Origin: Calcarisporiella thermophila CBS 279.70 | Lineage: Eukaryota; Calcarisporiellomycota | Direction: 5' to 3' | NCBI RefSeq assembly: GCF_041956535.1 | Contig: NW_027192211.1 | Location: 211,079 to 275,078, forward strand | Length of the DNA: 64,000 nucleotides | Shown here: positions 1 through 9,737 of the stretch, one piece after another | Numbering within the stretch: the first letter of the stretch is position 1 | Layout of the letters: every line of letters begins with the position of its first letter | The notes under the pieces: model-generated | Told to the model about the DNA's origin: nothing | Databases searched by the model: none | The model's input: only the letters and a program-made list of their open reading frames with translations | Program-made: the position numbers and the translations under genes

Positions 1-2927
1 TCTTGAATCCAGGTATTGACCACGCTGGTATTTCGTGTCAATCCGTTGTGGAAAAGAGACTCTGGGTGGAGAAGAAGCAGACAAGGCACGATATCGGCCG
101 AGAGGCGTTCATTCAAGAAGTCTGGAAGTGGAAAGAGCGGTAAGTTCGGGCCTCGGATACTTTCCCCTACCTCTTTTTCTGCCCCTTCTCTTCCTTTGGT
201 TTCCAACCTATCTTGCCTACGATAGCTACGGAAATCACATCTATATGCAGTTACGGCGTATGGGCGTGTCCTGCGATTGGTCTCGCGCTGCCTTCACCAT
301 GGATCCCGTAAGTGGATGCATCTGAGTGCCTCTCACACGGGCTTTCTCTCATCTTGGAATATAGAATCTTTGCGAGGCGGTCATCGAGGCTTTCTGCAGA
401 CTACACGAGGAGGGCATCATCTATCGCGCCAACCGATTGGTCAACTGGTGTGTTCGCCTGAACACTGCGCTCTCAAACTTGGAGGTCGAGAATAAGGAGA
501 TCCCAGGAAAAACCCTTCTCTCCGTCCCCGGCTACGATCCCAAAGAGAAGTTCGAGTTTGGTGTGTTGGTTCAGTTCGCCTATCCGATCGAGGGATCTGG
601 TAAATAGTTCTCTTTCACCCCCTGCCATTCGGTGGGCAACTCACATCCCCCCCTCCCCTTTCATTCGCATCGTATAGACGAAAAAATCGTGGTCGCCACC
701 ACGCGTGTTGAGACCATGCTCGGAGATACGGCGGTTGCGATCCACCCCAACGATCCTCGCTACAAACATCTGCACGGCAAATTCATTGTGCACCCGTTCA
801 ACGGTCGCCGTATCCCCATCATTACCGATGATATCGCGGTCGATATGGAGTTCGGTACTGGTGCGGTGAAAATCACCCCCGCTCACGACTTCAACGATTA
901 CGAGGTCGGCCGCCGACACAACCTGCCCTTCATCAACATCTACAACGATGACGGCACCCTGAATGCTAACGGTGCTCCCTTCGAGGGGATGAAGCGGTTC
1001 CACGTGCGTGTCAAGGTGATTGAGATGCTCAAAGAGAAGGGGCTGTTCGTGGGGATCAAGGAGAACCCCATGACGATCCCGGTCTGCTCCAAGAGCGGGG
1101 ACGTCATTGAGCCACTGATGAAGCCCCAGTGGTGGCTCGACTGCAAGAAAATGGCCGAGGACGGGATTACGGCGGTGCGAAATGGGGATTTGGAGATCAA
1201 GCCGAGGACCTCGGAGCAGGACTGGTTCCGTTGGCTCGGCAACATCCAAGACTGGTGCATTTCACGGCAACTGTGGTGGGGTCACCGCGTGCCCGCCTAT
1301 TTTGTTCGCCTCGACGATTTCGAAGGTGAACAGGATGTATGTTGTGGATGGTATTGTTGTCGGTGGGGGCTCTCTTTAACCTCTCTCGCTCTTTTCTATG
1401 CCAGGCTTCCGATGGTCAATTTTGGGTCTCGGGACACAACGAGGAGGAGGCCCACAAGAAGGCGAGTGAAAAATTCCCCGGCAAGAAGTTCACTCTGGAG
1501 CAAGGTAAGCACGGGTTGAATTTTTTCTTCCTCCTCCCCCTCCCTTCCCCCTTCAACCCAATGCCTCCTAGAGCATGTATGCTAACCTTTGGCTGCTCCT
1601 TTGTGCAGACCCCGATGTCCTTGATACTTGGTTCTCCTCGGGGCTCTGGCCATTCTCGATTCTCGGCTGGCCCAAGCAAACGGCCGACTTGGAGAGCTTC
1701 TTCCCCACCACGCTGCTTGAAACCGGATGGGACATCCTGTTCTTCTGGGTGGCACGTATGGTCATGTTTAGTCTGAAGCTCACCGGCAAGGTGCCCTTCC
1801 GGGAGATTTTCACCCACGCCATGATTCGCGATGCGCACGGGCGGAAAATGTCGAAGTCGCTGGGCAACGTCATCGACCCCATCGATGTGATCGAGGGTAT
1901 CTCGCTGGAGCAGCTCCACGAGAAGCTGCTGCAGGGCAACCTGGATCCCCGCGAGATCCAAAAGGCCAAGGCTGGGCAGAAGGCCGACTTCCCGAAGGGT
2001 ATCCCGGAGTGCGGCACCGACGCCCTCCGCTTTGCGCTGTGCGCCTACACGGCCACCTCGCTGAACATCAACCTCGACATCCTGCGTGTCGAGGGCTACC
2101 GCAAGTTCTGCAACAAGCTGTGGAACGCGACCCGGTTCGCGCTGATGCGCCTGGGCGAGAAGTTCGAGCCGCTGCCGGCGGCCGGCCTGACTGGGCGGGA
2201 GTCGTTGGTGGAGCGATGGGTGCTTGCCAAGCTGAACCGCGCGGTCAAGGAGACCAACCGCGCGCTGTCGGAAAAGAACTTCATGGCCGCCACCTCCGCC
2301 ATCCACGGGTTCTGGATGTACAACCTCTGCGACGTCTTCGTCGAGGCAATCAAGCCGCTCACGCTGCCGGACACGCCCGACGCCGACCCGGCGAAGCGCT
2401 CGGCCCAGGACACGCTCTACACCTGTCTCGAGGCCGGCTTGAAGCTGCTCCATCCATTCATGCCCTACCTGACCGAGGAGCTCTACCAGCGCCTGCACCG
2501 GCGTCCACAGGACACCATCCCGACCATCATGCGCGCTGCCTATCCCCAGGTCGTGAGCGAATACGACAACGCGGAGGCCGAGCAGGACTTCGACCTGGTG
2601 TTTGAGGGGGTGAAGAGCGCACGTTCCCTGATGACCCAGCACAATAAACTGAAGGCAACGGGTAAGTTGAGCGGATGCATGGAGAATTTGTCTGGATTCC
2701 TTTTTTAACCTTGGGCCTTTCTCTTTCCCCCCTCCCTCCCCCCTTTCCCGCTAGTCTTTGTGAGTACCAAGAACGAGCGATTTGCGGAGCTCTTCCGTTC
2801 GCAGGCAACGATCATCCAATCGCTGGTCAAAGGATGCGAGAAATACGAGGTGGTGAGCGAGGAGAAGGCAGGGTGCGTCTCCGCCCCGCTCAACGAAGAG
2901 GTGGCGGTGTTATTGCAAATCGAGTAG
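1..2927 (+). CDS. Valyl-tRNA synthetase, 5' end missing
   Basis: This is a class I aminoacyl-tRNA synthetase that charges tRNA-Val, in the cytosol and, if the missing N-terminus has a presequence, also in mitochondria. The exons I support are 3-139, 226-307, 365-599, 678-1336, 1405-1504, 1609-2661 and 2755-2927, and all phases agree. The first exon holds the conserved [10 protein letters not shown] stretch just after the HIGH region, which lies upstream of the window. The editing-domain segment with [14 protein letters not shown] starts near 680. The class I signature KMSKS is at about 1846-1860, followed by the anticodon-binding helical bundle (WNATRFAL). The protein stops soon after the [12 protein letters not shown] segment with no long C-terminal coiled coil, so it is shorter at that end than the yeast enzyme as I know it. 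Codon use is strongly GC3-rich. Identification is secure; only the 5' end is absent. Confidence 0.95.
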
Positions 2928-3529
2928 ATTGCTTGGATGTGGTTATGCTTGCTATATTTTATTTAGACAATATTCATTTTATTTTGATTAGCTTTCTTTT
3001 TGTCTACTATTTTTGTTTCATCTAAAAGAGAATTAAAAATGTCTTTTTTAGACACGAGGAGTGTAGCGGTAAAATATCTAAATATATTTGGCGTTGAAGG
3101 GCCTAAAAATACAGTATGTTACATATTTAGCAACCAAGTGGATCGAGGAGGGGAGGATGAAACGGTGTGATAAAAAAGGCGGGGGGGGGGGGAGGGTGAG
3201 CTAGGCTGGATGGTTTATTATTCGCACAGGCGACGGCGTTTTCTCGTCATGTCCAGGAGATTTTCATCAAGCGAAATGCCCGCAAGGGGAGGTAATCGGG
3301 GAGGCGGCCGCGAGGAGCGATCAAGACTATGGGGAGGGGGTAAGCTTAAATAAGTTTTCAGGGGGGCCGGGGGATCGGCGGAGGCGGACGCCAGAGAGGA
3401 TGGCGGGGGGGTGAGGGGAGGAGGGGGGAGAAAGCTTGGCTTTCCGGTATATCTATTGTCCTCGCCAAGAGAAAGACGCGGTAGGTGGGGGCGATCGTCT
3501 ATGGGGAGCAAAGCATATTAGAATCGGGG
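2928..3529. other. Convergent intergenic region
   Basis: The region lies between two converging genes. It begins AT-rich, as expected for 3' UTRs, and then turns strongly G-rich, including a G run at about 3180-3192 and several shorter G runs near 3360-3430. No gene is supported. Its reading frames look like by-products of G-rich sequence. Confidence 0.5.
3180..3193 (+). repeat. Poly-G tract
   Basis: An uninterrupted run of about 13 G residues sits in a G-rich 3' flank. It may be length-polymorphic or prone to sequencing error. No function is apparent. Confidence 0.7.
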
Positions 3530-4590
3530 TCATGACGGATTGGGCAAGGGCCGGGAGAAGAAGGGGTCACCTTTGGGGAGGGGGAGGGCCGAGCTACGGT
3601 TGCTTGAGGCGGTTTTCCACCATTCGGCGTGGCTAGAGAACTCGTCCGGCGCAGCGCCCGCACTGAACGGGGAAGAATAGTCTTTAGAGGGGTGGCGCTT
3701 GGCACGCACGGGAGAGGTGGGGGTCGCCGCCAATTTCTCGCGCTCTTTCTCGGCTTCTCTATATGGGTGGTACTCCTTTCGATTCGCCGCGGTGAATCCC
3801 TCCGGCGAGTCCTCTCCTATCGGGGTCTTCATCCACAAGGGGGTCCCCGTTGGCGAATAGGTGACGGTTTGATGGCGGAGCGCAAAGTAGCCCAGATCCT
3901 CGTCGGTCTCCTCCGTTTTACTCGAAGGGCTGGTCTGATGCACGGCGGGGTTAGGCGTGTGGATGCTTGTGTCCCGTGCATGGCCCGAGAAAAGGGGCAT
4001 GCTGGAGTGTGCGGCGCTTGGATGGGGAGTGGGGGGGAGGGGGGACTCAGCGGGGGCGGAATCGTGCTGGATCAAGCTCACTATCAAGGGGGAGAGGCAA
4101 AGGGTGAGATGGGGGACCGTGGGCACGGAGTAGGCGGTGCAAGCCCTACCTAGTCTCGAGAATTCTTTGCGATGCACCGGTTGGCATTCATCCTCCTTGC
4201 AGATCCTCGCCAAGAGTTGGATCGAGTTGACCATGGCCTAAAGAAGAGTGGGTTATTCTCGGTTGCAGCGCTGCGTCTGGGCCAGCCTCTAGGCATACTT
4301 ACCCGTTGCTGTCTCAGGGCCTGGTCATGATACATGTCCAGGTTTGTCAGCAGCTGTGTCAAGCGTGCCCGTAGCTGCTCGTACCCTTGGTTCAGCCTAT
4401 CCATATACTGATTCGCAAAATCCATGATCTCGGCGGAGGATATTGCCGTGGTGGATGGGGTGAGCATCGAGCCAGCATGCTCGCCCCTGTCTGTCGCTGA
4501 GCCTGATGTATTCTGCTCTTCGGCACCGTGATGGTCTGATTTGTCATGCTGCGGATGTTGAGGTTGTAGGGACCGTTGCTGTTGTTGTTG

Positions 4591-4621
<31 letters not shown>

Positions 4622-5203
4622 TGGTGTTGCTGTTGCTTGAGTGATATTTGGAATGCTCGCGAAGTTTTACGTTTGATGTTGCCAAGAAGATTCGTCTTGC
4701 CGCGTTGGAAATCGGGATGGCGGAATTCCCAACTCTGATGTTCGGAATTGCCGTTAGCATGGAAGACGTCGTTGACCTTGTGAAAGCCGTACACTTGGGG
4801 GAGGGGAGGGGAGGGGAGGAGAGGGCGAGAGAGAGTGAAGAGGGCGGATTAATGGAAAGATCTCAGAGATGGAATTCATTTGCTTACTGTTCAGCTGCCG
4901 CACGAAGCTCTGCCAATTGCTGTGCTTGAAGTAGCGGGGCAGGATTTTGCGGGAGAATTCGATTGGATTGCTAACGGAGAAGAAGTGGCCGTCGGGCTCA
5001 GACCAGCGGATGAGATCGCTATTAAGCCTGTCCTCGAGCATGCTAGGAGGGGGAGGCAGGGGGATTAGTCAGAGGGCGCGGCGCATCGGGGGGGGGGAGG
5101 GGCGTTACCTGTGCAGCTTGTGGACGAAGGCCGCGGGGTTGCAGGGGATCATGTGGTTGTTAGCCAGCGGCGGAACATGCAGGTGGGCCTCCTTCCCGGT
5201 CAT
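3530..5203 (-). CDS. Heat-shock-factor-type transcription factor
   Basis: This is a DNA-binding regulator of the HSF/Sfl1/Mga1 superfamily. Exons in transcript order are 5203-5109, 5042-4888, 4793-4303 and 4237-3530, about 482 residues. The HSF winged-helix domain spans roughly residues 22-120. It contains FVHKLHSMLEDR, a FSRKILPRYFKHSNWQSFVR segment and the recognition-helix end LNMYGFHKVND, and the last of these reads correctly only across the second splice. A glutamine tract follows at about residues 137-156. A coiled-coil heptad region (about 205-265: AEIMDFANQYMDRLNQ onward) corresponds to the HSF oligomerisation domain. The C-terminal third is Ser/Pro-rich and disordered, as in activation regions. 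I cannot tell whether it is the stress HSF or an Sfl1/Mga1-type paralogue. It is divergently transcribed from the MscS gene. Confidence 0.9.
4573..4631 (-). repeat. CAA/CAG repeat encoding polyglutamine
   Basis: Consecutive CAG then CAA codons on the minus strand encode an almost pure run of about 16-20 Gln, with one His, directly after the HSF DNA-binding domain. Such tracts are commonly length-variable. Confidence 0.85.
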
Positions 5204-5556
5204 TTTGGCAGGAGGAAGCTAGGCAATGACCGCGAGAGGAAGGAGCTACGGCTCTGAGACCGGTGAAGAAAAGTCCACGAACACAGGCTACGCTGCTTTC
5301 CTGGGTATCGAGCGATAACTTCCTAGGTTTAAGCCATAGCACGCGCTGAGTAAGGAGATTCGGGAGACGGTCACATTTTTGGTGGGGTGTGTGCCTGCAT
5401 TATTTTTTTTCGAAACCCGGCTAGTCACCGAGGATCAAAGCGGGGTGAAACCAGGTTTGGCAGCCGATCGGTGTAAGCGGAACGGCAAGCCTACCAAGCC
5501 ATATGGGGTCTAGAAGGCCTCTCTGTCCCGCGTGCCGGAAAAAATAGGGCGGCCAA
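5204..5556. promoter_or_regulatory. Divergent promoter, HSF / MscS
   Basis: A 353-bp region lies between two head-to-head start codons and presumably holds both promoters. I saw no recognisable element beyond short T runs near 5401-5410, and no coding potential. Confidence 0.45.
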
Positions 5557-6981
5557 ATGGACAATCAATCGCTTGCCGTCATCATCGTGGTTGTGGTTGT
5601 GGTCGCATGCGTCCTCATCCACTCCATCACCTTCTTCATCGCCGCCTTCCTCGCCAAGCGCACCGCATCGCCCTACCATGCCCTCGTCGTCCGGCTTCTG
5701 TAAGCCCTTTGCTTCAACGCGTCCTGCCTCCGGCTAACCCTCTCTGCCTCCCCCTCCCCCCCCCCTCTGTAGGCGCTGGCCAACCGCGCTGCTGGTCCCT
5801 GTCCTCGGGGCCCTGTTTTCGCTTCCCCTCATCGCCATGCCCCCCGATGTGTTCAACATCATCCGTCACGCGCTGGTCATCGTCCTAATCATCTCCATCG
5901 CCTGGCTTCTGTTGAACTTGATCAAGCTCGTGACCCAATCTTTCGAGCTGAACTGGAAGGAGAAAGAGCCCACGCATCGCAGGCAAGCGGTAAATGCTAA
6001 CGGCGCTGGCATCCACTCAATGAGAAGCACTAATGGCCTATTGTAGACTCGCACGCAGACCGTGGTGATTACGCGAACTCTGTCCGGGATCCTCATCGTG
6101 GCAGCGATAGGAGCGGTAGGATATATGCTTATTATCCATGCGCTAAGCAGGGTCACCCATCTGCTTTTCCGCACACAGATTATCTTCTCATTTCCTCAGG
6201 CATATCAGATCGGGGCATCGCTCCTGGCTTCCGCGGGGATCATGTCGTTGATCGTCGGACTCTCCGCCCGGCCTTTCTTCGAAAACATGGTGGCCTCGCT
6301 GCAGATCGCCATCACGCAGCCCATCACGCTCGATGACGAGGTCACCGTGGAGGGCGAGCTGGGGGTCGTCGAGGAGATCGGCGCGCAGTATGTGGTCGTG
6401 CGCACCCTTGAGGACCGGCGACTGATCGTCCCGCTCACGCGTTTCATCACCCATCCGTTTGTGAACTGGACGCGCAAGAACACCGGGAAGCTGGGCTATG
6501 TGTTTCTGTGGCTGGACTATGGCGCCCGAGTCGACGTGCTCCGAAAACGCCTGCTGGAGATATGCGAGGAGAGCGTGTGCTGGGATCGGCGGGTCGCGGT
6601 AGTCCATGTAAGGATCCTGCGCCTCGGATATCCGCCCTGCCGGCGCTGACGCCCCCCCCCCCCTCCTGTTTTGCTCTCTAGATTGTCGAATGCACCGACA
6701 GGTGCATGCAGGTGCGCTTCACGGTGAGCGCCCGTAACGCGCCCTTCCTACGGGACCTGAGGAACTACGTGCGCGAGAAATTGATCGAGTATGTGCAGCA
6801 GCAGCGGCCCAGCTACCTCCCTAGGTCGCGAAACATGGAGGTGGAGCGCGCAGATAAACCCGACTCCCGCGACGCGCAAGTGCAAGTGCCTTGTGACGGC
6901 GGGAGCCCTGGGCCTTCAAACTCCGCAGCCCGAGGAAAAATGCCAAGCGACGACGCGGAACTTATTTCGAAGACACTTTGA
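5557..6981 (+). CDS. MscS-family mechanosensitive channel
   Basis: This is a small-conductance mechanosensitive ion channel subunit. Exons are 5557-5699, 5773-5989, 6047-6115, 6179-6607 and 6682-6981, about 385 residues. The N-terminus is a membrane helix (VIIVVVVVVACVLIHSITFF), followed by further hydrophobic segments. The pore-lining helix and beta-domain signature is clear: SLLASAGIMSLIVGLSARP, then the TQPITLDDEV segment, RRLIVPL and FVNWTR. The 63-nt intron at 6116-6178 is inferred because removing it restores family spacing before SLLASAG; it contains no stop, so its retention would keep the frame. No EF-hand is visible, unlike the fungal Msy-type channels, and the wording resembles bacterial-type MscS proteins. 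The C-terminal tail is hydrophilic. The membrane in which it acts is unknown. Confidence 0.85.
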
Positions 6982-7607
6982 GAATCCTAGTCCCAAAAAC
7001 CTTAATCCCGTGTGCTAGTATGTTTTGAGAAACATGGCGATTCCATCCTCATTCTTCCGGGAAGTCGGTGGGGGGCCGGCAATACCTTTGGAGCCGCCGG
7101 TCCGTGATGTAATCGCCTTCCCCCGGACAAGTGCACCTAGATCTATCCTTTTCAGTGACTCTATTTTCTTATACCTGTTCATGACCACTTGACATGTTTG
7201 AGATCGAGTTGAATTCAATTATAAGCTTATCACGGCTAATCTTGTGCGCAATTTTTCTCCCCGAAGCTCTGGATCCTAGCACGGGGACCTGGATTAATAA
7301 GATCTCCAAATCTTTTGTGAAACCCGAGCGCACCTAACTCTCCCTGTCTATCAGGGGTGAGTGTGAGGAGCGGTGATTTTAATGATGCATTCGGAGGCAT
7401 TATTATTCAATGGCAATGCAATGGCATTTCTCCGGTGCTCATTGGAGCTACACATCATTGAAAAACCGTGGAGCCTGAGATGGGAATGAGATGCTTCACT
7501 ATTTTACAATACAAATACAAAGTGCACATCCAAAAACAATAGGGTTATAACATCGACCACATCGCTGGAGGAATAATGTTCTCGATGGCGCATGGCCTCT
7601 CTTTCCG
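6982..7607. other. Convergent intergenic region
   Basis: I see no supported gene here. The sequence is mixed in composition, with an ATGCATT-rich patch at 7380-7440. Short open frames lack typical codon bias and splice structure. Confidence 0.4.
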
Positions 7608-7921
7608 CTATTCATGCATGAATCTCAACTTCTCCTTCTCCTCCTCTTTGGCTAATTTCAGTACCTCCACCTCGCGCCGGGCCTTTTCCTTCCCCATCCA
7701 ATCGCCCGTCTCGCGGTCCTGTCGCTCCAGCTCTTCCATTGCGTGCACAATTTCTGCCGGGATGTGGACTGACTCGGGGACCTGGGCAGGCGATGGGCCC
7801 GGGGATGACTTTGAATCGTAGAGATTCTTCTTCATTGCGCTTGCCTATTAGATACAGCGAATGTTCGTGAGCGGGAAGGAGAAAAGAATCAACAAAGAGT
7901 AGAAAATAGCGAGTTTACCAT
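7608..7921 (-). CDS. Small charged coiled-coil protein, unknown
   Basis: I do not recognise this protein. The proposed exons are 7921-7919 (the ATG alone) and 7844-7608. The ATG is followed directly by GTAAAC, and the next exon opens after CTAATAG, giving about 79 residues beginning MASAMKKNLYDS. An alternative is a start at the internal ATG at 7835 without an intron. The protein has a Pro/Ser-rich start, a VHIPAEIVHAMEELERQD segment and a Lys/Glu-rich amphipathic helix at the C-terminus, with no signal peptide or membrane segment. It could be a small mitochondrial or assembly-factor type protein, but nothing in the sequence proves this. Confidence 0.5.
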
Positions 7922-8370
7922 GATTTCCGCCTTGTTTTGATGCAATTCGATTTGATTCGATTCGGGGCGTCCACTTCTTTGAATGCAAAATGGGAGAATA
8001 CTTTATATACTCTTGACTAAACGCTTCGTAGGCGTTTGAGCACACGTCCCAATTTAAGCGGCCAAAAATTCGCCACTTGAAGGCTTAGATCTGCTCCGCA
8101 TACCCGATCTCTTCCAATTTGGGTTACAGCATCAGAAAATCGTCAGGTTCCTCAACAACACTAAAGGAGTCAAAGCTGTTTCCTCTTGTTGTGTTCGTTT
8201 CACAAGCTTCTCCGGGTTTCTAGGATAAACACGTGCGAAAAAAAAGAAATGCAGATATAAATTAAATAATGAAAAGGGCGGAAATGTGTAGTGAATGGGT
8301 AAAGGGTGAGAAATGCGGGAGTGAGGGGTAGGGCAAGGCCACATCTTCCAGGACCTCGCTTTGTATGAGG
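7922..8370. other. Intergenic region
   Basis: No supported gene. The segment just above 7921 has short alternating motifs (ATTCGATT repeats near 7945-7965) that could belong to the promoter of the small upstream gene. Confidence 0.4.
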
Positions 8371-9419
8371 CTATCTGGTTATGATTCTATCCATGCTTAT
8401 TCTCTCCCGTGGCTCCTCCGGGGTGCGATTCTCTTCCTCGCGAGGGGATCTAGCCTCCGAACTGAAGTCCGGGGGAGATTCGACCACTACGACGGGCGAC
8501 GGCAGGGCTATCTCGTGGGCACGGGGTCCTCCGTGCTCCACATCACTAGGCCGCCTTATCACTTGGAGTTCGGTCTCTTCGCGTCGCCCCTCCATGTACG
8601 CAGGTGGCGGAGGCATCAATGGATCCACAGGGCAATAGCTAAAAGGAAGAGATCATGAGTGCCTCGTGTGGGGAGGGTGCCAAGTCCAAATCTAAAATTA
8701 CGCCGGCAAATTCTCCATGTAGTCGTCCGGCTCCACCTCTGCGATCTCCACCGCCCAGCGAGGAATCGATGTATACATAATCGACATCACCGAGCCCGGA
8801 ATCCGCCGCGTGAACCATGCTACTGCATGCGGGACGGCATCCTGAAGAGTGAACTGCTGTAGCAGTATGGAGAGCTCCGTCTCAAACTACTCCGTCAAAT
8901 GGGTTATTCCCGTCGCTTAGAGGGTGGAGCACTAGGGCTTTACCTGTTGCAGCCGTTCGAATAAAACATGCCGCCTGTAGTAGTAATATAAAAACAGGAG
9001 ACAAGGTGGAGCAAACACTAGGAAATGGACCTGCATGGGGAAGATAGAGAACAGGATAAGGAGGGCCACCCCAATTATGACGAAGAGACCGCCGGATATG
9101 ATGTAGTAGTCTCGTCGAACAGAGGGGAAATTGAGCTCCGTAAACTGATGGATTTCCTTGACCCGCTGCTCGAAAAGGTCTCGAGGAACCTTAATTATCA
9201 TAGTGAGTTCAAGCCGATGTTGGGAGCCATGGAGACAGGGAATGGGGCAAGGCAAAAACAGCCTTGGCAGCTATCATATTCATTCCCGTCGGCCTAATTC
9301 TCAATAATGAAACTTACCCTCCCATCCAATGAGTATGCCTCGTATCCTCTAATGTCGAAGCGGGGCTTTTTCCTAAAGTTCCCCGCTATTAGCGGAATGG
9401 TGCATAATGTTCTGGTCAT
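8371..9419 (-). CDS. Two-helix membrane protein, unknown
   Basis: I do not recognise this family. The proposed exons are 9419-9318, 9270-8944, 8886-8702 and 8638-8371 (about 293 residues), and all phases agree. The N-terminal part has a conserved-looking FDIRGYEAYSLDG segment. Exon 2 encodes IIKVPRDLFEQRVKEI followed by two strong membrane segments (IISGGLFVIIGVALLILFSIF and the neighbouring VHFLVFAPPCLLFLYYYY). Exon 3 holds FETELSILLQQF and an acidic EPDDYMENLP stretch. The C-terminal exon is Pro/Glu-rich and disordered. The exon 1-2 junction is the least certain: the acceptor used adds about 23 residues that do not look conserved, and a start at the ATG near 9201 is possible. It is divergent from the AAA ATPase gene. 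Confidence 0.6.
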
Positions 9420-9737
9420 GGCAGAAAAAAGCGAAATGCTCACTTTTTGGGAAATGGTTTGTGTTATGGGAAAGCAGAGAATGGCCTTGGATGCATTTAA
9501 ATAATTATATATTAATTCGAGCCAAGTAAGAGGCAAACATAAATAAAAAAGCAGCTTGGTGGTTATCAAAAAGGCCTGAATTCGGTCATAAAAGGAACGG
9601 CGACCTAATAAAAAAGGGGTGAAAGGGTGGGTTCACGATCTTCACTTCCGACAAGCCACACTTTCATTATTGTCCATTTTTTCATATCTCGTTCCTAGAT
9701 CTTCGACCCTTCTTCCCCATCCCAAAAAAGTAGCGCA
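9420..9737. promoter_or_regulatory. Divergent promoter region
   Basis: A 318-bp spacer lies between head-to-head genes. It is AT-rich on the left and pyrimidine-rich just before 9738. No specific element is recognised. Confidence 0.4.

Noticed and set aside
641-1249. Long minus-strand open frame opposite the valyl-tRNA synthetase
   Set aside because: It is a shadow of the GC3-rich coding strand; the plus strand carries clear synthetase motifs.
1416-2642. Another long minus-strand frame of 408 codons
   Set aside because: It overlaps the same synthetase exon and introns; it has no recognisable domain and an unlikely composition.
3629-4153. Plus-strand frame opposite the HSF C-terminal region
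   Set aside because: It is opposite a better supported, in-phase exon of the HSF gene and resembles no protein.
7015-7218. Short minus-strand open frame
   Set aside because: It has no splice context, no family resemblance and ordinary random length.
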